A stretch of 64,000 nt of DNA from Ruegeria lacuscaerulensis ITI-1157 (GCA_000161775.1 GG704596.1:2474332-2538331), one strand, 5' to 3'; positions 19,477-28,212 are shown, numbered from the stretch's first letter. Translations and numbers: made by a program. Notes: generated from the letters alone by a model not told the origin.

Positions 19477-20523
19477 ATGAAGATGAAGCCTTTGGGCCGG
19501 ACGGGTATCGAGGTCTCGGACCTGTGCCTGGGCACGATGACCTTCGGCACCCAGACCGCCGAGGCCGACGCGCATCGGCAGATGGACACGGCACTGGCGG
19601 CGGGGATCAATTTCGTCGATACCGCCGAAATGTACCCGGTGAACCCGGTGTCCAAGGACACGATCGGCCGCACCGAAGAGATTCTGGGCAATTGGAACGC
19701 CGCCCATCCGGCGCGGCGGGCCGAGTATGTTCTGGCGACCAAGCATTCCGGGGAGGGTCTGGCCGCCGTGCGGGATGGCGCGCCGATCTCGGCTGCGACC
19801 ATTCCGGGCGCCGTCGAAGGGTCTCTGCGGCGTCTGCGGACCGACTATATCGATCTCTATCAGTTCCACTGGCCCAACCGCGGCAGTTACATGTTTCGGC
19901 AGAATTGGGATTACGACCCGTCAGGCGGCGACAGGCAGGCGGTTCTGGACAACATGCGCGAATGCCTCGAGGCGCTGCAAGTGCAGGTGGACAAGGGCAA
20001 TATCCGTGCTTTTGGTCTGTCGAACGAAAGCGCCTGGGGCACCGCCCAGTGGCTGCGCCTGTCGGACGAGATGGGGGCACCACGGGTGGCGTCGGTCCAG
20101 AACGAGTATTCCCTGCTTTGCCGCCTGTATGACACCGACATGGCCGAGCTGAGCGCCTATGAGGATGTGGGTCTGCTGGCGTTCTCGCCGCTGGCCGCCG
20201 GATTTCTGACCGGCAAGTACCAGGGCGGGGCGGTGCCCGAGGGATCGCGCATGTCGATCGTGCCGCAGATGGGCGGGCGCAAGGGCGACCGGGTGTTCGA
20301 CGCGGTCGAGGCCTATCTGGCGATTGCCGCGAAACACGGGCTGGACCCGGTGCACATGGCGCTGGCTTGGTGCCAGGCGCGGCCGTTCATGACCTCGGTC
20401 ATCTTCGGCGCGACCACGCAGGCGCAGCTGGAGCGGATTCTGGAGGGGCGTGATGTCGTGCTTTCGGATGAAGTTTTCGCCGAGATCAACGCGGCCCATC
20501 GCGCGCATCCGATGCCGTATTGA
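19477..20523 (+). CDS. Aldo/keto reductase (Tas-like)
   Basis: A 348-residue NADPH-dependent oxidoreductase of the TIM-barrel aldo/keto reductase superfamily. The N-terminal MKMKPLGRTGIEVSDLCLGT is typical, the catalytic Asp and Tyr lie in NFVDTAEMYP, the Lys in YVLATKHSG, and the His in YQFHWPNRG. The C-terminal cofactor segment includes SVIFGATTQAQLERI. Start chosen at the ATG after AGGAGAG; an upstream extension overlaps holC. The substrate is not predictable. Two GC hairpins belonging to a repeat element follow the stop. Confidence 0.93.
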   Translation: MKMKPLGRTGIEVSDLCLGTMTFGTQTAEADAHRQMDTALAAGINFVDTAEMYPVNPVSKDTIGRTEEILGNWNAAHPARRAEYVLATKHSGEGLAAVRDGAPISAATIPGAVEGSLRRLRTDYIDLYQFHWPNRGSYMFRQNWDYDPSGGDRQAVLDNMRECLEALQVQVDKGNIRAFGLSNESAWGTAQWLRLSDEMGAPRVASVQNEYSLLCRLYDTDMAELSAYEDVGLLAFSPLAAGFLTGKYQGGAVPEGSRMSIVPQMGGRKGDRVFDAVEAYLAIAAKHGLDPVHMALAWCQARPFMTSVIFGATTQAQLERILEGRDVVLSDEVFAEINAAHRAHPMPY

Positions 20524-20528
20524 GGGAT

Positions 20529-20588
20529 GGGGGCGCTGCCCCCGTCGCCCTTGGGCGACTCCCCCGGGATATTTTGAGCCAGATGAAG
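20529..20588 (-). repeat. Conserved 3'-flank element, copy B, with tandem hairpins
   Basis: On the minus strand, 10 bases after the stop of the regulator gene: CTTCATCTGGCTCAAAATAT, then CCCGGGGGA and two adjacent perfect hairpins (7-bp stem 20544-20559 and 6-bp stem 20529-20543). The hairpins also sit just after the convergent aldo/keto reductase stop, so the element may end transcripts from both sides. The core matches copy A (11771-11795). Confidence 0.6.
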
Positions 20589-20598
20589 CGTGCGCCCG

Positions 20599-21585
20599 TC
20601 AGTGATGGGTGGGCTGGGTGCGCTCTTGTCTGAGGTCGCGGGCGGACTGCCCGTGCGCGGTGCGGAAGGCGCGCGCGAAGCTGGATTGGGACGTGAACCC
20701 CGTGGCCTGCGCCACGTCCATCAGCGGCATGTCGGTGTCGGTGACCAGACGGCGGGCCTCGGCCAGACGCAGTTGCAGGTAGTGGTCCTGCGGCGTGGTG
20801 TTGAGGCGCAGGCGGAATTGCTGCTGCAGGGTGCGCGGGCTGGTTCCCAGGGCCTTTGCGATCTCGGCCAGGGGCAACGGGTCGTCCAGCGCGGCCTGCA
20901 TGATCGCGTTGGCGCGGGCGGTCAGAGCGCTGTGGCGGTGTGGCGCGCCGGTGCGGCTCTGCGGTCTGCCGGGTTCGGGGGCGCCTTCGTAGAGGAACAG
21001 GCCCGAGACTCGGGCCGCAAAGCCGGCGCCGTGGCGTGCCGCGATGATGTGCAGCATCATCTCGACCGCGGGGATCGCGCCGCCCGAGGTCAGGCGGTTG
21101 CCGGACACGGTGAACCGGTCGGGGCGCACGTCGACTTCGGGGAAGCGGCTGGCGAAGGTCTCGAGATCTTCCCAGTGAGTCGTAGCGGCGTGACCGTCAA
21201 GCAGCCCCGCTTCGGCCAGCAGCCAGGGGCCTCCGTCGATGCCCGCCATCGTGGCACCGGTATTGGCGATGCGGCGCAGCCCGGCCAGCAGGCTGGGGGT
21301 GGCGTGGCGCACCAGATTGAACCCCGCGATCACGATCATCAGGTCGCAGTGGTCGAGACGCGCCAGCGGGATGCCCGGGACTTGCAGCGCGCTGGTCAGC
21401 ATCGCCGGCTCGGGCGTGGCGGTCACGTAGTCCCAGTCGAAGGCCGGGCGGTCGGCCAGCCGGTTGGCGGCGCGCATCGGGTCCACCGCCGAGGCGAAGC
21501 TGAGCGTGTTGCACTCGTCCAGCACCAGAACGGCGGTTTTCAGCGCGCGGTGTTCGGGCTGGAGGATGTTTTTTGCGGATTTCAT
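20599..21585 (-). CDS. GlxA-family transcriptional regulator, probable carnitine-catabolism activator (CdhR-like)
   Basis: A 328-residue regulator with an N-terminal DJ-1/PfpI-like ligand domain (VLVLDECNTLSFASAVDPMR; IDGGPWLLAEAGLLDG) and a C-terminal AraC-type double helix-turn-helix (LAEIAKALGTSPRTLQQQF and LMDVAQATGFTSQSSFARAF). ATG at 21585 chosen; a TTG 24 bases upstream is an alternative. It is divergent from a carnitine-degrading operon, matching the place of CdhR, the known activator of such genes in Pseudomonas. Role by analogy. Probable binding sites are the direct repeats at 21671-21715. Confidence 0.85.
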   Translation of the reverse strand: MKSAKNILQPEHRALKTAVLVLDECNTLSFASAVDPMRAANRLADRPAFDWDYVTATPEPAMLTSALQVPGIPLARLDHCDLMIVIAGFNLVRHATPSLLAGLRRIANTGATMAGIDGGPWLLAEAGLLDGHAATTHWEDLETFASRFPEVDVRPDRFTVSGNRLTSGGAIPAVEMMLHIIAARHGAGFAARVSGLFLYEGAPEPGRPQSRTGAPHRHSALTARANAIMQAALDDPLPLAEIAKALGTSPRTLQQQFRLRLNTTPQDHYLQLRLAEARRLVTDTDMPLMDVAQATGFTSQSSFARAFRTAHGQSARDLRQERTQPTHH

Positions 21586-21670
21586 CAAGTCTGATTCGCA
21601 TTCTGGCAAGTTGTCTGGTCAAGGCTGCGCCAGAGTCGGGGCCAGACGCAAATCGGAATCCGGGGAGAAG

Positions 21671-21715
21671 CCTGGGGAAAACCCATGGCGAAGCCCGGTA
21701 TAACCTGGGGATAAC
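21671..21715 (+). promoter_or_regulatory. Direct repeats in the carnitine operon promoter, candidate regulator sites
   Basis: CCTGGGGAAAAC (21671-21682) and CCTGGGGATAAC (21704-21715) match at 11 of 12 bases and are spaced 33 bases apart, about three helical turns. A TATAAC at 21699-21704 could be a -10 box with no good -35, so the upstream repeat would occupy the -35 area, as expected for activation by an AraC-type protein. The second repeat overlaps the ribosome binding site of the first gene. Assignment is inference. Confidence 0.45.
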
Positions 21716-21718
21716 ACC

Positions 21719-22633
21719 ATGCCTTTGGAAATGAACCGCGAAGTCTTCATCACCTGCGCCGTGACTGGCTCGGGCGGGACGCAGGATCGCAGCCCTCATG
21801 TGCCGCGTTCGCCCAAGCAGATCGCTGACAGCGCCATCGCGGCGGCCAAGGCCGGGGCGGCAGTGGTGCATTGCCATGTGCGTGACCCGGAAACCGGCGC
21901 GCCCAGCCGCCGTCTGGACCTGTATCGCGAGGTGACGGACCGCATCCGCGACGCCGAGGTGGACGTGGTTCTGAACCTGACCGCCGGCATGGGCGGTGAC
22001 ATCGTGTTCGGCGGGGTCGAAGCCCCGTTTCCCGTGGCTGAGGGGACCGACATGATCGGTGCCTCGGAACGCGTGGCCCATGTGGCCGAGTGTCTGCCCG
22101 AGATCTGCACGTTGGATTGCGGCACCATGAACTTTGCCGAGGCCGACTATGTTATGACCAACACGCCGGGCGCGTTGCGGGCGATGGGGCAGATGATGAC
22201 CGACCTCGGCGTGAAGCCCGAGATCGAGGCCTTTGACACCGGTCATCTGTGGTTCGCCAAGCAACTGGTGAAAGAGGGCGTTCTGGCCCCGAATGCCCTG
22301 GTGCAGCTGTGTATGGGCGTTCCGTGGGGCGCGCCGGATGACCTGAACACCTTCATGGCGATGGTGAACAACGTCCCCGACGACTGGACCTTCAGTGCGT
22401 TCTCGCTGGGACGGCATCAGATGGCCTATGTGGCGGCCTCGGTTCTGGCGGGCGGCAACGTGCGCGTGGGGCTCGAGGACAACCTGTGGCTGGACAAGGG
22501 GGTGCTGGCCGAAAACTGGCAACTGGTCGAGCGCGCGGGAACGATCATCGAGAACTTGGGCGCGCGGGTGATCGGACCGGCTGAGGTGCGCGAGAAGTTG
22601 GGATTGGTCAAACGGGCGCCTGTGGCGACCTGA
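21719..22633 (+). CDS. BKACE enzyme, probable 3-dehydrocarnitine cleavage enzyme
   Basis: A 304-residue TIM-barrel protein of the beta-keto acid cleavage family (former DUF849). These Zn enzymes cleave a beta-keto acid with acetyl-CoA. Family motifs are visible: FITCAVTGSG near the N-terminus, the HCHVRDPETGAPSRR Zn-ligand segment, DCGTMNF, and EIEAFDTGHLWFA. Immediately downstream is carnitine dehydrogenase, so the likely reaction is 3-dehydrocarnitine plus acetyl-CoA giving betainyl-CoA and acetoacetate (CdhC activity). First gene of the operon. Confidence 0.88.
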   Translation: MPLEMNREVFITCAVTGSGGTQDRSPHVPRSPKQIADSAIAAAKAGAAVVHCHVRDPETGAPSRRLDLYREVTDRIRDAEVDVVLNLTAGMGGDIVFGGVEAPFPVAEGTDMIGASERVAHVAECLPEICTLDCGTMNFAEADYVMTNTPGALRAMGQMMTDLGVKPEIEAFDTGHLWFAKQLVKEGVLAPNALVQLCMGVPWGAPDDLNTFMAMVNNVPDDWTFSAFSLGRHQMAYVAASVLAGGNVRVGLEDNLWLDKGVLAENWQLVERAGTIIENLGARVIGPAEVREKLGLVKRAPVAT

Positions 22634-22714
22634 CAGGCGGGGCGACCCTCAGAAGTTTTGTCGAACAACGATGGCCCTTGGTGCGGCGTGAACGTTCGGG
22701 GCGAAGGAGAGAAG

Positions 22715-24178
22715 ATGAATACGGCAGCGATCATCGGTGGTGGCGTGATCGGCGGCGGATGGGCCGCGCGGTTTCTGCTGAATGGTTGGGACGTGCGGGT
22801 GTTCGACCCGGACCCCGAGGCCGAGCGCAAGATCGGCGAGGTCCTGGACAACGCGCGGCGGTCGCTGCCCGGGCTGAGCGATGTGCCGCTGCCGCCCGAA
22901 GGCGCGTTGAGCTTTCATGCCGACATGGCCGACGCGGTGCAGGGGGCAACGTGGATACAGGAGAGCGTGCCCGAGCGGCTGGACCTGAAGCTGAAGGTTT
23001 ACAAGGGGCTGCAGGAGGCCTGTGATCCGGCTGCGATCATCGGATCCTCGACCAGCGGGTTCAAGCCGTCGGAATTGCAGGAAGGCGCCCTGCGGCCCGA
23101 ACAGATCGTGGTGACGCACCCGTTCAACCCGGTCTATCTGCTGCCGCTGGTCGAACTGGTGCCCTCGGCCGCCAACCCGCCCGAACTGGCCGCGCAGGCC
23201 AAGGATGTGTTGCGCTCGGTCGGATTCTTCCCGCTGCAGGTCCGCAAGGAAATCGACGCGCATATCGCCGACCGGTTCCTCGAAGCCGTCTGGCGCGAGG
23301 CGCTGTGGCTGGTCAAGGACGGCGTGGCCACGACCGAGGAGGTGGACGAGGCGATCCGCATGGGTTTTGGCATCCGCTGGGCGCAGATGGGCCTGTTCGA
23401 GACCTATCGCGTGGCCGGGGGCGAGGCGGGGATGCGGCATTTCATGGCCCAGTTCGGCCCGGCCCTGAAATGGCCCTGGACCAAGCTGATGGACGTGCCT
23501 GACTTCACCGACGATTTGGTCGACATGATCGCCGACCAGTCGGACGCGCAGTCGGGGATGCACTCGATCCGCGAGTTGGAGCGCATTCGCGACAACAATC
23601 TAGTGGGAATGATGCGGGCCTTGAAGGCGCGCGACTGGGGCGCGGGGGCAGTGCTGAACCAGCATGACGCGCTGCTGAAGCCGGGCGCCCTACCGACTCT
23701 GGATCAGGCGGATCTGAGCCAGCCGATCCTGACGCTGGCCCGCGCGGTGCCGCTGGACTGGACCGACTACAACGGTCACATGAACGAGGCGCGGTATCTC
23801 GAGGCCTTTGCCGCCGCCACAGACCGTTTCATGGAGATCATCGGCTGCGATGCCGACTACATCGCCTCGGGCGGAAGCTATTTCACCGCTGAAAATCACA
23901 TCCGGTATCTGGACGAGGCCCATGCCGGGGCGAAAATCGAAGTGCGCACGCAGATGCTGTTGGGGCAGGGCAAGAAGCTGCACCTGTTCCACAGCCTGTA
24001 CGAGGGCGACAAACTGCTCGCCACGGGCGAGAGCTTTCTGCTGCATGTCAGCCTGGAAACCCGTCGGCCCTGTGCGCCGTCGCCGCAGATCGAGGCGGCC
24101 ATGGCCCGCATCGCCGAAGCGCAGGCCGGGTTGCCCTATCCCGAGGGCGCAGGGGCGGCGATCCGCAAACCGGTATGA
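22715..24178 (+). CDS. cdhA: L-carnitine 3-dehydrogenase fused to a thioesterase domain
   Basis: A 487-residue fusion. Residues 1-310 are a 3-hydroxyacyl-CoA-dehydrogenase-like enzyme with the NAD-binding AIIGGGVIGGGWAARFL, the catalytic THPFNPVYLLPLVELVPS and IADRFLEAVWREAL; this part oxidises L-carnitine to 3-dehydrocarnitine. Residues about 345-470 are a hot-dog 4HBT-type thioesterase (DWTDYNGHMNEARYLEAF), the equivalent of CdhB, which would hydrolyse betainyl-CoA to glycine betaine. The start at 22715 follows AAGGAGAG. Known carnitine enzymes of rhizobia and roseobacters show the same fusion. Last base overlap with the SDR gene (ATGA). Confidence 0.9.
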   Translation: MNTAAIIGGGVIGGGWAARFLLNGWDVRVFDPDPEAERKIGEVLDNARRSLPGLSDVPLPPEGALSFHADMADAVQGATWIQESVPERLDLKLKVYKGLQEACDPAAIIGSSTSGFKPSELQEGALRPEQIVVTHPFNPVYLLPLVELVPSAANPPELAAQAKDVLRSVGFFPLQVRKEIDAHIADRFLEAVWREALWLVKDGVATTEEVDEAIRMGFGIRWAQMGLFETYRVAGGEAGMRHFMAQFGPALKWPWTKLMDVPDFTDDLVDMIADQSDAQSGMHSIRELERIRDNNLVGMMRALKARDWGAGAVLNQHDALLKPGALPTLDQADLSQPILTLARAVPLDWTDYNGHMNEARYLEAFAAATDRFMEIIGCDADYIASGGSYFTAENHIRYLDEAHAGAKIEVRTQMLLGQGKKLHLFHSLYEGDKLLATGESFLLHVSLETRRPCAPSPQIEAAMARIAEAQAGLPYPEGAGAAIRKPV

Positions 24179-24936
24179 CCGGGCGGGTTCTGATCACCGC
24201 CGGTGCCTCGGGCGTGGGGCGCGCGATGGCCGAGGCGTTCGACGCCGCGGGCGCGCAGGTCTGGGTGGCGGATGTGGACGCGGCTGCGCTACAGGCCTGC
24301 CCGGATCACTGGGGGCGGTCGCAGGCCGATGTGTCGGATGAGGCCGCCGTCGCAGCCCTGTTCGACGAGATCACGGCGCAGTGGGGCGGTTTGGACGTTC
24401 TGTGCGCGAATGCGGGTATCGCGGGGCCGACTGCATTGATCGAGGATGTGGCGCTAAGCGATTGGCAAAAATGTATTTCCGTCAATCTGGATGGGGTGTT
24501 TCTGTGCGCGAAATACGCAGCACCGATGCTCAAACGGCAGGGGCGCGGCGTGGTGCTGATCACATCCTCGACCGCCGGGCAGTACGGCTATCCCAACCGT
24601 GCGCCCTATGCGGCGGCGAAATGGGCGGTGATCGGGCTGGGCAAGACCCTGGCGATGGAGCTGGGGCCGCACGGCGTGCGCTGCAACGTCATCTGCCCCG
24701 GCGCGGTGGAAGGCCCGCGGATGGAGGGCGTATTGCAACGCGAAGCGGCCGCCAAGGGCATGACCCGGGATCAGGTCTATCAGGGCTATGCGGCGGGTAC
24801 TTCGATGGGCCGCTTCGTCGAAGCGCATGACATTGCCGCCATGGCGGTTTTCCTGGCCTCGGATGCGGCGCGGTTGGTGTCGGGGCAGGTCATCGCCGTC
24901 GATGGGCACACCGTGAACCCCGACCCCAAGCTCTAG
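24175..24936 (+). CDS. SDR family oxidoreductase in the carnitine operon
   Basis: A 253-residue classical short-chain dehydrogenase: cofactor motif TAGASGVGRAMA, NAG motif LCANAGIAGP, catalytic Ser in LITSSTAGQYG, and YAAAK as the Tyr-x-x-x-Lys pair. The start overlaps the stop of the carnitine dehydrogenase fusion, so it belongs to the same operon. Core carnitine breakdown to glycine betaine does not need it; it might reduce or oxidise acetoacetate or a carnitine stereoisomer intermediate. That role is inference. Confidence 0.9.
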   Translation: MTGRVLITAGASGVGRAMAEAFDAAGAQVWVADVDAAALQACPDHWGRSQADVSDEAAVAALFDEITAQWGGLDVLCANAGIAGPTALIEDVALSDWQKCISVNLDGVFLCAKYAAPMLKRQGRGVVLITSSTAGQYGYPNRAPYAAAKWAVIGLGKTLAMELGPHGVRCNVICPGAVEGPRMEGVLQREAAAKGMTRDQVYQGYAAGTSMGRFVEAHDIAAMAVFLASDAARLVSGQVIAVDGHTVNPDPKL

Positions 24937-25115
24937 CCCTGGTTGGGGCCGCGCATCTGGCGGATCGAGGCGCGAACAGCCTGCCAGTTCTGTGCCTCTT
25001 CCACGTTTCCGGCGGCTTCGTATTCGCGGGCTTTCTGGGCGGCTTCGGCCTCGGCCTTGTCGCCATGCGCCGAGTAGAGGGCGCGTGCGTATTGAGCGGT
25101 TTTGAGAGCGTCCAT
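24933..25115 (-). CDS. Conserved small helical protein (60 aa)
   Basis: A short gene with an excellent ribosome binding site (AAAGGAGG, 8 bases before ATG). The product MDALKTAQYARALYSAHGDK continues as a highly charged helical protein with Glu/Ala-rich coiled-coil character and ends MRGPNQG. It has no signal or membrane segment. The stop overlaps that of the convergent SDR by a few bases. I recall similar proteins in roseobacters, but no function is known. Confidence 0.75.
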   Translation of the reverse strand: MDALKTAQYARALYSAHGDKAEAEAAQKAREYEAAGNVEEAQNWQAVRASIRQMRGPNQG

Positions 25116-25204
25116 TCCTGATATCCTCCTTTGGGTCGGATCGTTCGGATTTTCGCACATCTCAATATAGGGGATCGGGCGGGAAATTGCACCCATTGGC
25201 TGGG

Positions 25205-26071
25205 TCACCCCGCCGAAATCGCGGCGCGCAGCTGGCGCAGGTGGGTCGGGAAATCCCGCGCGGTCAGATCAGCTTCGCGGACCAAAGTATCGAAATGGCG
25301 CGTAAAAATCTCGATCCGGTCCCGGTCGCGAAAGGCCATGTAGTGGCTGCCGGCATAGAACACACAAAGCAGTGGACCAAAGATGGTGACCGGCGCGGAA
25401 TAGAGCCGCTTGGCATCGAACAGGTAGATGCGCATGCGCGGATACAGCTGTTCGCACAGTTCCAGCATGTGGTCGATCTGGTCCAGCCGCACCTGCAGGG
25501 GCAGCCCGTCATAATAGCCAATGCCATGGGCAAAGCTGTGAATCTCATACAGCGGCATGGCGATTTCATAGTCGGACTGGGCCCCGCGCATCCAGGTCAG
25601 GCGGTCCTCGGAGGCGCCGATGGCCTGGTCGGCGGTTCGGCCCAGATGCGGCGCGTATTCCCATTCCAGCACGGCGCGGGTTTTCAGCATGTCGGGCAGG
25701 GTGGCCGGAACATAGCGGATCTTGTAGCCGGCGGCCTCCTGATGCCATTCAAAGATGCGCTCGTCGACCAGGGCGCGGGGGGCCTCGGTCATGGTCAGAG
25801 AACTGGCCAGCAGCTCGGCCGCGCTCTCGGGTCGATTCGAGAGGCTGAGCAGCCAATCCGCCGACACTCCCAGAGCCGAGGCGCAGCTGCCCACCACATG
25901 GGCGTTGGGCAGGCGCGCGCCCGAATCGGTCAGCAACTGGGACACGGTCGAGCGATCGACCCCGATGGTGCGCGCCAGCGCGCTTTGGCTCATCTTCCGC
26001 TGGTCCATGGCGCGGTTCAAGCGCAGGCGGAACTGCGCGGCGCGGTCTCGTTTGTCGAAATTTTCCTGCAT
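25205..26071 (-). CDS. XRE-family transcriptional regulator
   Basis: A 288-residue protein with an N-terminal Cro/cI helix-turn-helix (residues about 15-75: MSQSALARTIGVDRSTVSQLL) and a C-terminal domain of about 190 residues with many aromatic residues (IFEWHQEAAGYKIRYVPATLP; GSHYMAFRDRDRIEIFTRHFD). The C-terminal part resembles the sensor-type domains of roseobacter XRE regulators but I cannot name its ligand. It is divergent from the DUF2061-desaturase-EamA genes and may control them. Confidence 0.85.
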   Translation of the reverse strand: MQENFDKRDRAAQFRLRLNRAMDQRKMSQSALARTIGVDRSTVSQLLTDSGARLPNAHVVGSCASALGVSADWLLSLSNRPESAAELLASSLTMTEAPRALVDERIFEWHQEAAGYKIRYVPATLPDMLKTRAVLEWEYAPHLGRTADQAIGASEDRLTWMRGAQSDYEIAMPLYEIHSFAHGIGYYDGLPLQVRLDQIDHMLELCEQLYPRMRIYLFDAKRLYSAPVTIFGPLLCVFYAGSHYMAFRDRDRIEIFTRHFDTLVREADLTARDFPTHLRQLRAAISAG

Positions 26072-26181
26072 GTGATGATAAATATCACGGTCGATGAGAT
26101 TTGTTAATCATATTCGGAATTCTCGACAAGGCCGGCGACAGGTAACGCTTGTGTGAAAAGCAAAAAAGACTGGGGACCGGA

Positions 26182-26385
26182 ATGGAAACGCGGCGAAAAT
26201 CTGTCGTGAAGGCAATCATTTGGAATGCGATGGGCCTTGCGGTCATGACCGTGGTTGGGCTGGTCGCCACCGGCTCGGCCGCTATCGGTGGAGCATTGGC
26301 GGTGGTGAACACGGCCATCGGGTTGACGCTCTACGTGATTTACGAACGCATCTGGGCCGGAATTTCCTGGGGGCGGCATGGCTGA
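26182..26385 (+). CDS. DUF2061 membrane protein
   Basis: A 67-residue protein starting METRRKSVVKAIIWNAMG, with two membrane helices (LAVMTVVGLVATGSA and IGGALAVVNTAIGLTLYVIYE) and the terminal R-I-W-x-x-I-x-W-G motif typical of DUF2061. An earlier in-frame start at 26149 lacks homology. The end overlaps the desaturase start by 8 bases, so the two are co-translated. In other bacteria this domain often accompanies small-molecule or lipid enzymes; its role is unknown. Confidence 0.85.
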   Translation: METRRKSVVKAIIWNAMGLAVMTVVGLVATGSAAIGGALAVVNTAIGLTLYVIYERIWAGISWGRHG

Positions 26386-27280
26386 GGCGACCACTCCCAA
26401 GTCCCCCGAATGGCCGACCTTTGCCCTGATCTTTGCCTGCTATGCCCTTTGGCTGATTGCGATTTTCGGCGTCGCGGTGTGGTCGCTGTGGCTGGCGGTG
26501 TCGATGATGGGCGTCGTCGCGGCGCTGCATTCTTCGTTGACGCATGAGGCGCTGCACGGCCATCCGTTCCGCGCAAAGTGGCTGAACGAGGCGCTGATGG
26601 CGTTGCCGCTGACGCTGTTCATCCCCTACAACCGTTTTCGCGATCTGCATCTGGCGCACCATCAGGATGCCAACCTGACCGACCCCTATGACGATCCGGA
26701 ATCCAACTATCTGGACCCGGCGATCTGGGTCAGGCTGCCGCGGTGGCAGCGGTGGGTCTATCAGGCGAACAACACGCTGTTGGGGCGGATGTTGCTGGGC
26801 CCGATAATCGGCCAGCTGGCCTTTGTGCGCGACGACTGGCGCGGCGCGGTGCGCGGGGACCGCGACATCTGGCTGGCCTGGGCCTTGCATCTGCCGGGTG
26901 TGGCAGTGGTTCTGTGGATCGTTGCGCAATCGGCGATGCCGGTCTGGGCCTTTGTCCTGGCGGCCTATCTGGGGCTGGCGCTGGTCAAGATCCGCACCTT
27001 TCTGGAACACCGCGCGCACGAGAACTCCCGTGCCCGCACGGTGATCGTCGAAGACCGCGGGCCGCTTGCCTTTCTGTTTCTGAACAACAACCTGCACGTC
27101 GTTCATCACATGAATCCGGCGGCGCCATGGTATCGGCTGCCCGCGCTCTATCGCCGTGGAAAAGAGCGCTATCTGGCCTGCAACGAGGCCTATGTCTATC
27201 GCTCGTACGGGCAGGTTTTCCGGCAGTATTTCTGGCGTGCCAAGGATCCGGTGGCACATCCGCTCTGGCCAAAACCCTGA
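26378..27280 (+). CDS. Fatty acid desaturase family protein
   Basis: A 300-residue membrane di-iron oxygenase. The three histidine clusters of the family are present: HEALHGH (about residue 54), HLAHHQD (about 92) and NNNLHVVHHMNP (about 240). Hydrophobic segments around residues 13-50 and 165-205 give the usual four-helix topology. Substrates in this superfamily range from acyl lipids to beta-carotene and alkanes, so the exact reaction is open. It overlaps DUF2061 and is followed 21 bases later by an exporter. Confidence 0.9.
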   Translation: MAEATTPKSPEWPTFALIFACYALWLIAIFGVAVWSLWLAVSMMGVVAALHSSLTHEALHGHPFRAKWLNEALMALPLTLFIPYNRFRDLHLAHHQDANLTDPYDDPESNYLDPAIWVRLPRWQRWVYQANNTLLGRMLLGPIIGQLAFVRDDWRGAVRGDRDIWLAWALHLPGVAVVLWIVAQSAMPVWAFVLAAYLGLALVKIRTFLEHRAHENSRARTVIVEDRGPLAFLFLNNNLHVVHHMNPAAPWYRLPALYRRGKERYLACNEAYVYRSYGQVFRQYFWRAKDPVAHPLWPKP

Positions 27281-27301
27281 TTTGACGACAGAAGGGGATC
27301 C

Positions 27302-28204
27302 ATGAGTTTGTGGATTCCCGTAACCTTGGCCGCCGCCACCTTTCAGACGGTGCGCTTCATGCTGCAGAAATCGCTGAGCAGCGTGAAGCTGTCGGCGACC
27401 GGCGCGACCTTTGCGCGCTTTGCCTACTCGATGCCTCTGGTGTTGTTGGGTCTGGTGGGGGCGATGCGGCTCAGCGGTCTGCCGTTGCCTGCGCTGCCGC
27501 CTCTGTTCTGGCTCTATGCCGCGATCGGCGGGCTGTCCCAGATCCTTGCCACGATCTGCGTCGTGGCGCTGTTCAAACAGCGCAACTTTGCCGTCGGCAT
27601 CACCTTCAAGAAAACCGAGGTGATCCAGACCGCCATCGTCGGTTTCGTCGTGCTGGGCGATCGGGTTTCAACCGGTGCGTTCGCGGCCATCCTGCTGGGG
27701 CTGCTGGCTGTTCTGCTTTTGTCGAAGACACCGGGAGGCAGTGGGGCGTGGTGGCGACACCTGACCAACCGCGCGTCGCAACTGGGGTTGGGATCGGGCG
27801 TCTTGTTCGCCTTTTCCGCGGTCAGCTATCGCGGCGCGTCGCTGCAACTGGGCGATGGTGAGGCCTGGTTCCGGGCGCTGGTGACGCTGGCGGTCGTGGT
27901 CTCGATCCAGTTCCTATCGATGGCGCTGTGGCTGGTTTGGCGAGACCGGGCCGAGCTGCGCGCGGTGTGGGACACGCGGCGCACCGGCATTTTCGTCGGG
28001 CTGACCAGCCTGGGCGGGTCGTTCTGCTGGTTCTGGGCCTTCAGCCTGCAGAACGCGGCCTACGTCAAGGCGCTGGGGCAGGTGGAGCTGATTTTCAGCC
28101 TCATGGCCTCGGTCCTGGTCTTCCGCGAGACGATGACGCGGCGCGAGATTATGGGGATGGTGCTGCTGGGCCTCTCGATCCTGATCTTGGTCGCCGCGAT
28201 CTGA
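27302..28204 (+). CDS. EamA/DMT family transporter
   Basis: A 300-residue integral membrane protein with about ten hydrophobic helices arranged as two EamA repeats. Typical features are the N-terminal ATFARFAYSMPLVLLGL, the Gly-rich helix FAAILLGLLAVLLLSK, and in the second half FSLMASVLVFRETMTRREIM followed by GMVLLGLSILILVAA. A good AAGGGG ribosome binding site precedes ATG. The substrate is unknown. It ends the rightward DUF2061-desaturase unit at a bidirectional terminator. Confidence 0.9.
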   Translation: MSLWIPVTLAAATFQTVRFMLQKSLSSVKLSATGATFARFAYSMPLVLLGLVGAMRLSGLPLPALPPLFWLYAAIGGLSQILATICVVALFKQRNFAVGITFKKTEVIQTAIVGFVVLGDRVSTGAFAAILLGLLAVLLLSKTPGGSGAWWRHLTNRASQLGLGSGVLFAFSAVSYRGASLQLGDGEAWFRALVTLAVVVSIQFLSMALWLVWRDRAELRAVWDTRRTGIFVGLTSLGGSFCWFWAFSLQNAAYVKALGQVELIFSLMASVLVFRETMTRREIMGMVLLGLSILILVAAI

Positions 28205-28212
28205 GATGCAAA

